DNA from: Catellatospora coxensis
GTDB lineage: Bacteria > Actinomycetota > Actinomycetes > Mycobacteriales > Micromonosporaceae
Direction of reading: 5' to 3'
Length of the DNA stretch: 64,000 bases
Assembly (NCBI RefSeq): GCF_016862635.1
Contig: NZ_BONI01000039.1
Span: 19,879-83,878, forward strand
Both the position numbers and the translations under genes were made by a program. Position 1 is the first letter of the stretch. Every line of letters begins with the position of its first letter. The notes below the pieces were generated by a model. It searched no databases and was not told the DNA's origin. It saw only the letters and a list, made by a program, of their open reading frames with translations. Positions 46,929 to 55,137 of this stretch are shown in pieces.

Positions 46929-47096
46929 GCGGATCCCCATCCTGCCGTACGCAGACTCGTGGCGGGACAAAGGATATCGCCGACGATCACCGCGCGCCGA
47001 CCGCAGGAGTGCACCCGATCGCCGGCAGCTGCTGTCGACGCGGCTCAGCGCGGAGAGCGGGCGGCTCGCCGACCGGCAGCCGCCCGCCGGGCAGGA

Positions 47097-47540
47097 TCAG
47101 GGGGTCGCGGTGGGCGCGGCCGAGGCGGTGGGCAGCGGCGTGCCGCCGTTCGGCAGCGTCTTCGGGGGCAGCGGCCAGGGCATCGGCTGCCCGTCCAGGC
47201 CCCGCTGGCGCAGCCGCTCCAGCAGCTGCCGCTTCAGCTCCCCGTCCCGCAGCCGCTCGGGGCGCATCCGCTCGTCGCGGTCGCGCTTGCCGCCCCAGGG
47301 ACCGCGGTCGCCGCGATCGGCGCGGTCGAAGTCGTGGCCGTGGTGGCCGCCGTGGTGGCCGGCCATCAGGCCGACCGCGAGGCCGAGACCGCCGCAGGTC
47401 ACGCCGCCGAGCAGGAACGCGATCAGCACCGCGGCCAGCGTCCCCCCGGACGGCCGGGACCAGGTGCGGGTGCGCGGCGCGGGCGTCGGGTCCGGTTCGG
47501 AGGTGTCGTCGTCGACCGGCTGCTGCGGCTCGGTGGTCAT
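47097..47540 (-). CDS. single-span membrane protein with His-Gly segment
   Basis: A 147-residue protein: N-terminal Pro/Thr-rich stretch of 30 residues, one transmembrane helix (about 36-58, LAAVLIAFLLGGVTCGGLGL), a His/Gly-rich segment HHGGHHGHDFDRADRGDRG, a charged Arg region (KRDRDERMRPERLRDGELKR), and a Pro/Thr tail. Unknown function. It diverges from the TetR gene and the gap holds a tandem repeat (47554-47625). The gap upstream of the membrane protein at 45.8 kb (46929-47096) contains nothing I can name. Confidence 0.72.
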   Translation of the reverse strand: MTTEPQQPVDDDTSEPDPTPAPRTRTWSRPSGGTLAAVLIAFLLGGVTCGGLGLAVGLMAGHHGGHHGHDFDRADRGDRGPWGGKRDRDERMRPERLRDGELKRQLLERLRQRGLDGQPMPWPLPPKTLPNGGTPLPTASAAPTATP

Positions 47541-47553
47541 GCGGGGCTCCCAA

Positions 47554-47625
47554 GCTGAGGGGGTACGGCTGAGGGGGTACGGGCTGAGGGGGTACGGGCT
47601 GAGGGGGTACGGGCTGAGGGGGTAC
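47554..47625. repeat. five-copy 13- to 15-bp tandem repeat in a divergent promoter region
   Basis: The core GCTGAGGGGGTAC repeats five times head to tail, with spacers of 1-2 G, between the start of the single-span membrane protein gene (47540) and the TetR gene start (47694). Each unit holds GGGTAC. It is a candidate binding array for a regulator, perhaps the adjacent TetR protein. Confidence 0.9.
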
Positions 47626-47693
47626 GGCGGGCCGGGTACCACTGTGACACCGTCGAGCGCCGGGCGGTAGCCGGGCGTGGTACACATGGGCCG

Positions 47694-48320
47694 GTGGACG
47701 CTGAGGAGGAGCCGGGTGGGCGGCGCGTGGAGGACCTCGTGCTCGACGCCGCCCGGGACTGCGTGCTCGCGTACGGGGTGCGCCGCACGACGGTGACCGA
47801 TGTGGCGCGCCGGGCCGGGGTGTCCCGGATGTCGGTGTACCGCCGCTGGCCCGACGTGCAGAGCCTGGTCGCCGACCTGATGAGCCGCGAGTGGCACCGC
47901 GTGATCGTGGACGCGGCGCGGCAGGCCGCCGCGGCCGACGGCCCGTTGCGGGCCCGCCTGGTGACGCAGTCGGTGACCGCCGCCGCGACGTTGCGCGTCC
48001 ACCCGCTGCTCCGCAAGATCCTGGAAGTGGACCCCGAGATCCTGCTGCCGTACATGCTGGACCGGCGCGGGGCGGGGCAGGAGGAGATGCTCGGCTTCCT
48101 GGTCGAGATGATCGCGGCGGGGCAGGCCGAGGGTTCGGTTCGCGGCGGGGACCCGGCCCGGCTGGCCCGCGCCGTGCTGCTGACCGCGCAGTCCTTCGTG
48201 CTGTCCGTCGCCACCGTCACCGACGGCCACACCCCGTCCGACCTGGACGACGAACTGACCCTCCTGCTCGACCGCTACCTGTCCCCGCTCCCTCCCGCCG
48301 CGCCGCCGCGCCCCTCATAG
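47694..48320 (+). CDS. TetR family transcription regulator
   Basis: A 208-residue TetR protein. The N-terminal HTH has DLVLDAARDCVLAYGVRRTT, VTDVARRAGVSRMSVYRRWP. The helical ligand part follows, with LLRKILEVDPEILLPYMLDR and LARAVLLTAQSFVLSV. TetR proteins usually control adjacent or divergent genes; here that is the small membrane protein gene across the tandem repeats. The GTG at 47694 is used. The tail is Pro-rich. Confidence 0.9.
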   Translation: MDAEEEPGGRRVEDLVLDAARDCVLAYGVRRTTVTDVARRAGVSRMSVYRRWPDVQSLVADLMSREWHRVIVDAARQAAAADGPLRARLVTQSVTAAATLRVHPLLRKILEVDPEILLPYMLDRRGAGQEEMLGFLVEMIAAGQAEGSVRGGDPARLARAVLLTAQSFVLSVATVTDGHTPSDLDDELTLLLDRYLSPLPPAAPPRPS

Positions 48321-48329
48321 ACGGCCCCT

Positions 48330-48397
48330 CATAGACGGTGGCCTATCACGTCGACTGGACAGCAGATCAAACTCGATGTAATAGGCCAACGTCTATG
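48330..48397. repeat. intergenic palindrome with CATAGACG ends
   Basis: Arms of 25 bp (48330-48354 and 48373-48397) match at 22 positions. The ends read CATAGACGGTGGCCTAT on one side and ATAGGCCAACGTCTATG on the other. A short direct copy of CCCCTCATAGACGG lies just before it. It sits between convergent genes TetR and the lipid kinase, possibly as a terminator. Confidence 0.88.
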
Positions 48398-48416
48398 GCG
48401 AACGGGGTGTGGCGTG

Positions 48417-49286
48417 TCAGGGTGGTGCGAGGATCGACAGGGCGGCGGGGAGGACCCGTACGCGTAGCTCGCCGAGCGTGGTGAGCGGGTCGCCGTCGGC
48501 GTAGGCGGGCACCGGTCGGTCGGCGGCCACGGTGACCATGGCGCCGCGCAGGACGGTGACCCCCGGGCGGCGTACGTGGACCCCGCTCCGCATCTCGCGC
48601 AGGACCAGCGGGAACAGCAGTTTGGACACGCCGCCGAGCACGATCACGTCGAGCAGCCCGTCGTCCACGACGGCGTCGGGCGCGACGTGCAGCCCGCCGC
48701 CGTAGTAGCCCGAGTTCGCCACCACCACCGAGTACGCCCGCGCCGACAGCTCGCGCCCGTCGACCTCCAGCCGGTAGCCGGTGGGCCGCCAGCCGAGCAG
48801 CGCCCGCGCCCCGGCCAGCGGGTAGACCAGCCCGGCCGGGGTGAACCGGGCGCGGTTGGCGCGCTCGTTGGCCGCCGCGTCCACACCGGCGTACACGCTG
48901 CCCAGCACGGTCTCGCCGCCCGCGTCGAGCACGTCGATCCGGCGCGGCTCGCCGTGCAGCAGCAGCTCGGCGACGTCCTCGGCGCGGTGCGGCAGGCCGA
49001 GCTGCCGGGCCAGGTCGTTGCCGCGCCCGGCGGGCACGACGCCGAGCACGCCGCCGGTGCCCGAAAGCGCCGCGCCGAGGCAGCGCAGCGTGCCGTCACC
49101 CCCGGCGGCGAGCACCACCTCCCCGTCGGCGGCACAGCGCCGGGCGACCTCGCGGGCCTGCCCGACACCGCCGGTGTACTCGACGCGCACCCGTGCCCCG
49201 CCCGCGCGCAGCAGTTGCGCGACCGGCATCAGCCGGGCCAGTCCCCGGCGCGCGGCCGGGCCCACCACCGCCGTGAACGACCGCAT
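48417..49286 (-). CDS. diacylglycerol kinase-like lipid kinase
   Basis: A 289-residue DAGK catalytic domain protein. The GGDGT motif is at 62-66 in VLAAGGDGTLRCLGAAL, with LGVVPAGRGNDLARQLGLP, and the C-terminal domain has VVVANSGYYGGGLHVAPDAV and DDGLLDVIVLGG. It probably phosphorylates diacylglycerol or a related lipid or sphingoid base. ATG at 49286 touches the stop of the FAD oxidase (49286), so they form one operon. Confidence 0.93.
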   Translation of the reverse strand: MRSFTAVVGPAARRGLARLMPVAQLLRAGGARVRVEYTGGVGQAREVARRCAADGEVVLAAGGDGTLRCLGAALSGTGGVLGVVPAGRGNDLARQLGLPHRAEDVAELLLHGEPRRIDVLDAGGETVLGSVYAGVDAAANERANRARFTPAGLVYPLAGARALLGWRPTGYRLEVDGRELSARAYSVVVANSGYYGGGLHVAPDAVVDDGLLDVIVLGGVSKLLFPLVLREMRSGVHVRRPGVTVLRGAMVTVAADRPVPAYADGDPLTTLGELRVRVLPAALSILAPP

Positions 49287-50866
49287 CAGGGCACCAGACG
49301 GTGCTCTACCAGGACGCCGGGGTTGAGCACTCCGGCCGGGTCCAGCTCTCGCTTGACGGCCCGCAGCACGTCCACGCCGAGCGGGCCGATCTCCTGGGCG
49401 AACCAGTCGCGGTGCTCGGTGCCGACGCCGTGGTGGTGGCTGATGGTCCCGCCGGCCGCGATGATCGCGTCGTTGGCCGCCGCCTTGGCCCGCTGCCACC
49501 GCGCCACCGGCTCGTCGCCGTACGCGGTGACGACGGTGAAGTAGAGGGAGGCCCCGGTCTCGTAGACGTGCGAGACGTGGCACAGCACCATCGACGGCAC
49601 GGGCAGCGCCGCGAACAGGGCTTCGCGCACGGCCTCGTACAGGCCGGGCAGCGCGGACCAGAACGCCGCGGTCTCCAGCGTCTCGGCGAACGCGCCCGCG
49701 TCGAGCAGCGCGTCCCGCAGGTACGGCGCGTCGAACCGGTGCGCGGCCCACTGCTCCCCCGGCTCCGGGCCCAGCTCCTGCCCGCCGCACTCGCGCAGCA
49801 CCGCCGCGGTCTGCGCGACGGCGTGCCCGACGGACGCGCCCTCGTGGCCGACCACGAGCAGGCAGCCGCCGTCGCCGCGGCCCCGCCCGGCCGCCCCGAG
49901 CATGGTCTCCACCTCGTCGGACAGCCGCAGCACGGTCGGCCGGGGGCCGTCCTGGGCCAGCCGCCGCGCGGCCGCGACGCCGTCGGCGAAGGACTCGAAG
50001 CGCCAGCCCTCGTAGTGCCGTTCGGCGGCGAGCGGGCGGACCCGTACGGTCACGTCGGTGATCACCCCGAACGCGCCCTCCGAGCCGAGGAACAGCCGGC
50101 GCAGGTCGGGCCCGGCCGACGAGGCGGGGGCCCGGCCGGTGCTGATCGTGCCGCGCGGGGTGGCCACGGTCAGGCCGACGACCATGTCGTCGAAGCGGCC
50201 GTAGCCCGCCGAGGCCTGCCCGGACGAGCGGGTGGCGGCGAAGCCGCCGATGGTGGCGTACTCGTAGGACTGCGGGACGTGGCCGAGGGTGAAGCCGTGC
50301 TCGGCCAGCAGCTCGTCGGCGCGCGGCGCGGGCAGCCCGGCCTGCAGCACCGCGGTGCGCGACACCGGGTCGACCGCGACCAGCCGGTCCAGGCGGCGCA
50401 GGTCGAGCGTGACGTGGCCGTCGGCTTCGGGGGTGAGCCCGCCGACGACCGAGGTGCCGCCGCCGAACGGCACCACCGCGAGCCGGTGCTCGGCGCACAC
50501 GGCCAGCACGGCCAGCACCTGGTCGTGGTCGGCGGGGGCGACCACGGCGGCGGGCAGCGCGGGCAGCTCGCCCGTGCGCTGGTGGAACAGGTCGGGAGTG
50601 GACTTGCCCGACGCGTGCAGCGCCCGCTCGGCCGCCTCGGTGCTGACGTGCTCCGCGCCGACGACCGCGACCAGCGCGGCGAGGGCCGGCTCGGCGAGGG
50701 CGGGGGCCGGGGCGGCGACGGCGTCCAGTGCGGTCGCCGGTCCGGGCGGGGTCACGTCGAAGACCTGTTTCAGCAGCCCTGCCACGGCCTCGGGCAGCGG
50801 CTTCGCGTGTTCCGGTGTGCCCCAGCGCGCCCAGCTCGCGCGCCGCTCTTCCCGCATCGCATCCAT
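49286..50866 (-). CDS. alkylglycerone-phosphate synthase-like FAD oxidase (1)
   Basis: A 526-residue PCMH-type FAD protein. Motifs are VVPFGGGTSVVGG (133-143), LGHVPQSYEYATIGGFAATR with the sequence expected of alkyl-DHAP synthases, and FLGSEGAFGVIT. C-terminal region with GGTISHHHGVGTEHRDWF has the His-His-His motif, as in human AGPS (HHH). AGPS swaps the acyl chain of acyl-DHAP for an alcohol, making ether lipids, without net oxidation. In bacteria the function is less certain. ATG 50866 is chosen; 50857 is an alternative. It diverges from glpD. Confidence 0.87.
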   Translation of the reverse strand: MDAMREERRASWARWGTPEHAKPLPEAVAGLLKQVFDVTPPGPATALDAVAAPAPALAEPALAALVAVVGAEHVSTEAAERALHASGKSTPDLFHQRTGELPALPAAVVAPADHDQVLAVLAVCAEHRLAVVPFGGGTSVVGGLTPEADGHVTLDLRRLDRLVAVDPVSRTAVLQAGLPAPRADELLAEHGFTLGHVPQSYEYATIGGFAATRSSGQASAGYGRFDDMVVGLTVATPRGTISTGRAPASSAGPDLRRLFLGSEGAFGVITDVTVRVRPLAAERHYEGWRFESFADGVAAARRLAQDGPRPTVLRLSDEVETMLGAAGRGRGDGGCLLVVGHEGASVGHAVAQTAAVLRECGGQELGPEPGEQWAAHRFDAPYLRDALLDAGAFAETLETAAFWSALPGLYEAVREALFAALPVPSMVLCHVSHVYETGASLYFTVVTAYGDEPVARWQRAKAAANDAIIAAGGTISHHHGVGTEHRDWFAQEIGPLGVDVLRAVKRELDPAGVLNPGVLVEHRLVP

Positions 50867-50868
50867 GT

Positions 50869-50893
50869 GTGACAGAGTTACATCCAGTGTCAC
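50869..50893. promoter_or_regulatory. candidate operator between FAD oxidase and glpD
   Basis: GTGACA (50869-50874) and its complement TGTCAC (50888-50893) flank a 13-nt spacer in the 47-nt gap between divergent starts. Weak evidence for a shared operator. Confidence 0.35.
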
Positions 50894-50913
50894 TTCGGCG
50901 CAAGGAGGCGACC

Positions 50914-52449
50914 GTGTCGGACGCTGCCCGCACCTCGCTCAACGCGTCACGCCGGGACCGCGAACTGGCCGCGCTGGCCGCGGGCGAGGTCGTGGACGTG
51001 CTGGTGGTCGGCCTCGGCGTGACCGGGGCAGGGGTCGCGCTGGACGCCGCCACGCGCGGGCTGTCGGTGGCCGCGATCGACGCCCACGACCTCGCCTTCG
51101 GCACGTCGCGGTGGAGCTCCAAACTGGTCCACGGCGGGCTGCGCTACCTGGCCAAGGGCGAGCTCGGGGTGGCGTACGAGAGCGCGGTCGAACGCGGCGT
51201 GCTGCTGTCCCGCACCGCCCCGCACCTGACCCGGGCGCTGGCGATGGTGCTGCCCGCGACGGCGTACACCGCGCCGCTGACCGTCGGCCTGGCCGGGGCC
51301 GGGCTGCGCGCCGGTGACCTGCTGCGCGCCGTGGCGGGCACCCGGCGCTCGACCCTGCCCGGGGTGCGTACGCTGTCCGCCGCCGAGGCCCGCGGCATGG
51401 TGCCCGCGCTGCGCTCCGGTGGCCTGCGCGGGGCGCGGCTGTCCTGGGACGGTCAGCTGTGCGACGACGCGCGCCTGGTCACCGGCCTGGCCCGCGCCGC
51501 CGCCGGGGCGGGCGCGAAGGTGCTGACCCGCTGCCGCGCCACCGAGCTGACCGGCGACGGGGCCGCCGTGACCGACACGCTCACCGGCGACCGGCACACC
51601 GTGCGCGCCCGCGCGGTCGTCAACGCGACCGGCGTATGGGCCGGGCAGCTCGCCCCCGACATCACCCTGCGGCCGTCCCGCGGCACCCACCTGGTGCTGC
51701 CGTCGTCGCTGTTCGGCGGCCTGTGGGCCGGGCTGACCATCCCGGTGCCCGGCGAGCTGTCCCGCTTCGTCATCGTGCTGCCGCAGGCCGACGGCCTGGT
51801 GTACGTCGGCCTGACCGACGAGCCGGTCGACGGCCCCGTCCCCGACGTGCCCGAGGTCCCCGAGTCGGATGTGGACTTCCTGCTCGACGTGCTCAACTCG
51901 GCCCTGGAGACCCCGGTGCGCCGTGCCGACGTGCTCGGCGCGTTCGCCGGCCTGCGCCCGCTGATGGCCGCCGGCGGCCGCACCGCCGACATCTCCCGCC
52001 GCCACGCCGTCGTCCAGGGCCGCGACGGCGTGCTGACCGTCGTCGGCGGCAAGCTCACCACCTACCGCCGCATGGCCCAGGACACCGTCGACGTCCTGGC
52101 CGCCCGCCGCGGCGTGCACGCCGGCCCCTGCCGCACCCGCGACCTGCCCCTGCCCGGCGCGGCCCCCCGCGACCTGCTGACCCGCGTCCCGGCCCCCGCC
52201 CGCCTCATCGCCCGCTACGGCACCGAGGCCCCCGCCGTCCTGGCCGAAGCCGCACCGGAGCTGCACACCCCGGTCGCGCCCGGCAGCCCCGTGACCGGGG
52301 CCGAGCTGCAATGGGCGGTACGCCACGAGGGCGCACTAACCGTCGATGACCTGCTCGACCGGCGCACCCGTCTCGGGCTGGTCCCCCACTACCGCGCTGC
52401 CGCGCTCCCGACTGCCGAACAGGTCTTGAGCGAAGGAAGGGCACCTTGA
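50914..52449 (+). CDS. glpD: glycerol-3-phosphate dehydrogenase
   Basis: A 511-residue FAD-dependent GlpD. The FAD site is VVDVLVVGLGVTGAGVALDA (about 28-45), followed by GTSRWSSKLVHGGLRYL, the hallmark for GlpD, and PSRGTHLVLP, YVGLTDEPVDG and VVGGKLTTYRRMAQDTVD. It oxidises glycerol-3-phosphate to DHAP, giving electrons to the quinone pool. GTG at 50914 follows AAGGAGG. The last six codons and the stop lie within a family A palindrome. Confidence 0.95.
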   Translation: MSDAARTSLNASRRDRELAALAAGEVVDVLVVGLGVTGAGVALDAATRGLSVAAIDAHDLAFGTSRWSSKLVHGGLRYLAKGELGVAYESAVERGVLLSRTAPHLTRALAMVLPATAYTAPLTVGLAGAGLRAGDLLRAVAGTRRSTLPGVRTLSAAEARGMVPALRSGGLRGARLSWDGQLCDDARLVTGLARAAAGAGAKVLTRCRATELTGDGAAVTDTLTGDRHTVRARAVVNATGVWAGQLAPDITLRPSRGTHLVLPSSLFGGLWAGLTIPVPGELSRFVIVLPQADGLVYVGLTDEPVDGPVPDVPEVPESDVDFLLDVLNSALETPVRRADVLGAFAGLRPLMAAGGRTADISRRHAVVQGRDGVLTVVGGKLTTYRRMAQDTVDVLAARRGVHAGPCRTRDLPLPGAAPRDLLTRVPAPARLIARYGTEAPAVLAEAAPELHTPVAPGSPVTGAELQWAVRHEGALTVDDLLDRRTRLGLVPHYRAAALPTAEQVLSEGRAP

Positions 52450-52480
52450 CAACGCTCCGCGTTGTAGAAGGTGCCCTTCC
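52433..52480. repeat. palindromic repeat, family A copy 3, overlapping the glpD 3' end
   Basis: Arms AAGGAAGGGCACCTTGACAA plus CGC and GCGTTGTAGAAGGTGCCCTT plus CC, with loop TCC. The glpD stop TGA lies in the first arm (CACCTTGACA), so the repeat supplies the end of the protein (EGRAP). Confidence 0.93.
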
Positions 52481-52585
52481 CATCATCACAACGCTGTGAG
52501 CAGCGACGACACGAGCGGAGAACGGTAGGGCGGCGTAACCGGCCGGGAGCGGTCGTGGTGGGGCTGGGGCTGGGCGGACCAGGCG

Positions 52586-54091
52586 GTGGACGCCGACGGG
52601 TGCGCGAAGCTGGCGCGGCGGGTGGGCCCGTTCCTGCCGCTGGACGGGGAGCTGACGCCGGTGCCCGCGGTGCCGGAGCTGCCGCCGTCTCGGCTGCGCC
52701 CGCCCGCGAGCATCGCCGCGCTGTGCCGCGACGACGCGCGGACCCGGGCCGCGCACGCGTACGGCCGCGCGTACCGCGACGTGGTCCGGCTGCTGCACGG
52801 CGTGCTGGACAACCCGCCGGACCTGGTCGCCTACCCGCGTGCCGAGCAGGACGTGCTCGCGGTGCTCGACTGGGCCGCGGAGGCGGGCACGCCGGTCGTG
52901 CCGTTCGGCGGCGGCACCAGCGTCGTCGGCGGGGTCGAGTACCGCGGCGGCGGCCCGTGGCTGTCGCTGGACCTGACCGGCCTGTCCGGTGTGGTCGAGG
53001 TCGACGAGGTCAGCCGGGCCGCGCTGATCCGCGGCGGCACGTTCGGCCCGGACCTGGAGGACGCGCTGCGCCCGTACGGCCTCACCCTGCGCCACTTCCC
53101 GCAGAGCTTCGAGTTCTCCACCTTCGGCGGCTGGCTGGCCACCCGTGCGGGCGGCCACTACGCCACCGGCTTCACGCACATCGACGACCTGGTCGAGTCG
53201 ATGCGGGTGGTGACTCCGGCCGGGATCGCGCAGTCGCTGCGGGTGCCCGCCTCCGGCGCGGGCCCGTCGCCGGACCGCTTCTGGCTGGGCTCCGAGGGCG
53301 CCCTCGGCGTCATCACCGAGGGCTGGGCCCGCGTGCAGCAGCGCCCGTCGTTCCGCGCCGGGTCCGCGCTGCGTTTCAGCGGGTACGCCGACGCGGTGCG
53401 CGCCGTGCGGGCCGTCGCCCAGTCGGGGCTGCGCCCGGCGAACTGCCGCCTGCTCGACCCGCTCGAAGCGATGCTCGGCGCGGCGGCCGCCGACGGGTCC
53501 AGCCGGCTGCTGCTCGGCTTCGAGTCCGCCGACCACCCGGTCGACGCGCTGCTCGCACGGGCCGTCGAGCTGTGCCGCGAGCACGGCGGCGTCGTCGAGG
53601 ACGCGGTCCAGGACAGCACCGGGCGCTGGCGGGACACCTTCGTCGGCGCGCCGTACCTGCGGGACGGGCTGGCCCGGCTCGGGGTGGTGGTGGAGACGTT
53701 CGAGACGGCGTGCACGTGGGCCGCGTTCGAGGCGCTGCACGCGGCGGTGATCGAGGCGGTCGCGGCGGCGGGCGAGTCCGAGACGGGCAGCCCGGCGCTG
53801 GTCACCTGCCGGTTCACGCACGTCTACCCGGACGGCCCGGCGCCCTACTTCACCGTGTACGCGGCGGGCCGGCGCGGCGGCGAGGTGGCGATCTGGGACG
53901 CGCTCAAGCGGGCGGCCGGGGACGCCATCGCCGCGAACGGCGGCACGATCACCCATCACCACGCCGTCGGCCGCGACCATCTGCCCTGGTACGCCGGGCA
54001 GCGGCCGGAGCCGTTCGCGCTGGCGCTGCGGGCCGCCAAGTCCGCTGTGGACCCCGCGGGCGTGCTCAACCCGGGCGTGCTGCTGCCCTGA
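52586..54091 (+). CDS. alkylglycerone-phosphate synthase-like FAD oxidase (2)
   Basis: A 501-residue FAD oxidase from GTG 52586. Motifs: VVPFGGGTSVVGG (104-116), LRHFPQSFEFSTFGGWLATR, FWLGSEGALGVIT and the C-terminal GGTITHHHAVGRDHLPWY with the His triad. It is a paralogue of the protein encoded at 49286. Upstream of the start the same frame reads RSWWGWGWADQA, which looks like the usual N-terminus of this family, but there is no ATG, GTG or TTG between it and the in-frame stop at 52526. So the start may be non-standard, or the N-terminus may have been lost. Confidence 0.83.
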   Translation: MDADGCAKLARRVGPFLPLDGELTPVPAVPELPPSRLRPPASIAALCRDDARTRAAHAYGRAYRDVVRLLHGVLDNPPDLVAYPRAEQDVLAVLDWAAEAGTPVVPFGGGTSVVGGVEYRGGGPWLSLDLTGLSGVVEVDEVSRAALIRGGTFGPDLEDALRPYGLTLRHFPQSFEFSTFGGWLATRAGGHYATGFTHIDDLVESMRVVTPAGIAQSLRVPASGAGPSPDRFWLGSEGALGVITEGWARVQQRPSFRAGSALRFSGYADAVRAVRAVAQSGLRPANCRLLDPLEAMLGAAAADGSSRLLLGFESADHPVDALLARAVELCREHGGVVEDAVQDSTGRWRDTFVGAPYLRDGLARLGVVVETFETACTWAAFEALHAAVIEAVAAAGESETGSPALVTCRFTHVYPDGPAPYFTVYAAGRRGGEVAIWDALKRAAGDAIAANGGTITHHHAVGRDHLPWYAGQRPEPFALALRAAKSAVDPAGVLNPGVLLP

Positions 54092-54148
54092 TCAGGGCAG
54101 TAAGAAGCCCGCTTCGGCGATCACGGGGGAAACCGTCGAAGCGGGCTT
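54083..54148. terminator. palindrome and terminator hairpin after the second FAD oxidase
   Basis: A perfect 18-bp palindrome CTGCCCTGATCAGGGCAG (54083-54100) includes the stop codon. It is followed by a hairpin with AAGCCCGCTTCG (54105-54116) and CGAAGCGGGCTT (54137-54148), extended by an inner ACGG/CCGT stem. Likely terminator. Confidence 0.82.
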
Positions 54149-54229
54149 GCAAGCGAAGGTACCTCGTTTTGCCGCGCGACGCCATCCCTGCCCTCAGGAA
54201 TTTCTGCGTAAGCAACTTGTCAGGCGACG

Positions 54230-55126
54230 GTGGCACAATCCCGCGTCGTGAACGGGGAAACGGAACCGGGCTGGCTGCCCGCGGGCACCGGTTATCAGGT
54301 GGCGCTGCACGGCGGGCGGGTCGTCGCGCGCAACGCCTCGGGGGCGCGGCTCAAGAGCCTGCCCGCCGCGTTGAAGGACGATCCGGTCGTGCTCGACCTG
54401 CGGCAACTGCGTGAGTGGCTGGCCCGCCACGAGGCGGAGTGCCTGGCCGAGGTGGAGCGCTGGATGGTGCGCGGGCTGCCGGTGACCGCCGCGGTGCTGG
54501 CCCGGGTCTGGGCCGACGAGGCCTGGCGGGCGGCGCTGCGCGACCTGATCGTCGCGCCCTGCGGCGAGCACGGGCCGGACCTGGGGCGCGCCGGGTTCCT
54601 GCGCGAGGTCGACGCCGTGCGGGGCGCGGGCGTGGTCGGGCTCGACGGGGAGTCGGCCTGGCTCGGGCCCGGCCCGTACGCCGTGCCGCATCCGGTGCTG
54701 CTCGACGAGCTGGACGAGCTGCGCGAGTTCGCCGCCGAGCTGGACGTGCGGCAGGGGGTGGCGCAGCTGTTCCGCGAGCCGTACCGCCGCCCCGCCGAAC
54801 CGGCCGAGCAGGCCGCCTTGCTGCACGGCTACGCGACGGCGCACTACAGCCAGCTGCGGCACGCGACCTCGCGCGCGATCGCCCTCGGCTACGCGGTGCG
54901 CGGCGGGGTCGCCCGCTGCCGGATCGTCGAGCAGGGACGCGCGATCGACGCCTCCGTCTGGCTCGGCGAGGGCGACCCGGGCGCCGAGAGCTGGACCGGC
55001 CCGCTGCACTTCGCGGACGCCTCCGGCCGAGCCGTGTCCGGCGCCGAGGTCGGGCCGATCACCTGGTCGGAGGGCGTGCGCCTGGCCGCCGCCCTGCACA
55101 CCGGCCGCACCGGAACCAGCGAGTGA
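54230..55126 (+). CDS. DUF4132 domain protein
   Basis: A 298-residue protein that matches the C-terminal DUF4132 (MolR-like) domain: VALHGGRVVARNASGARLKS, LREWLARHEAECLAEVERWM, AQLFREPYRRPAEPAEQAAL and a tail with ITWSEGVRLAAALHTGR. In many bacteria this domain ends a protein of over 1000 residues; here it is alone, followed 11 nt later by a huge partner gene. Function unknown; the E. coli family member MolR has been loosely tied to molybdate. GTG at 54230 is chosen; GTG 54248 is an alternative. Confidence 0.82.
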   Translation: MAQSRVVNGETEPGWLPAGTGYQVALHGGRVVARNASGARLKSLPAALKDDPVVLDLRQLREWLARHEAECLAEVERWMVRGLPVTAAVLARVWADEAWRAALRDLIVAPCGEHGPDLGRAGFLREVDAVRGAGVVGLDGESAWLGPGPYAVPHPVLLDELDELREFAAELDVRQGVAQLFREPYRRPAEPAEQAALLHGYATAHYSQLRHATSRAIALGYAVRGGVARCRIVEQGRAIDASVWLGEGDPGAESWTGPLHFADASGRAVSGAEVGPITWSEGVRLAAALHTGRTGTSE

Positions 55127-55137
55127 GGGCGCAGCGC

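Noticed and set aside
47554..47625. CRISPR array
   Set aside because: Units are 13-15 bp and contiguous without unique spacers, so this is a simple tandem repeat.
48417..51122. A 901-codon minus-strand frame extending the lipid kinase
   Set aside because: The N-terminal 600 codons are the FAD oxidase in another frame; DAGK homology starts at ATG 49286.
52205..53980. A 591-codon minus-strand frame opposite glpD and the second FAD oxidase
   Set aside because: Shadow of strongly supported plus-strand genes; no domain signal.
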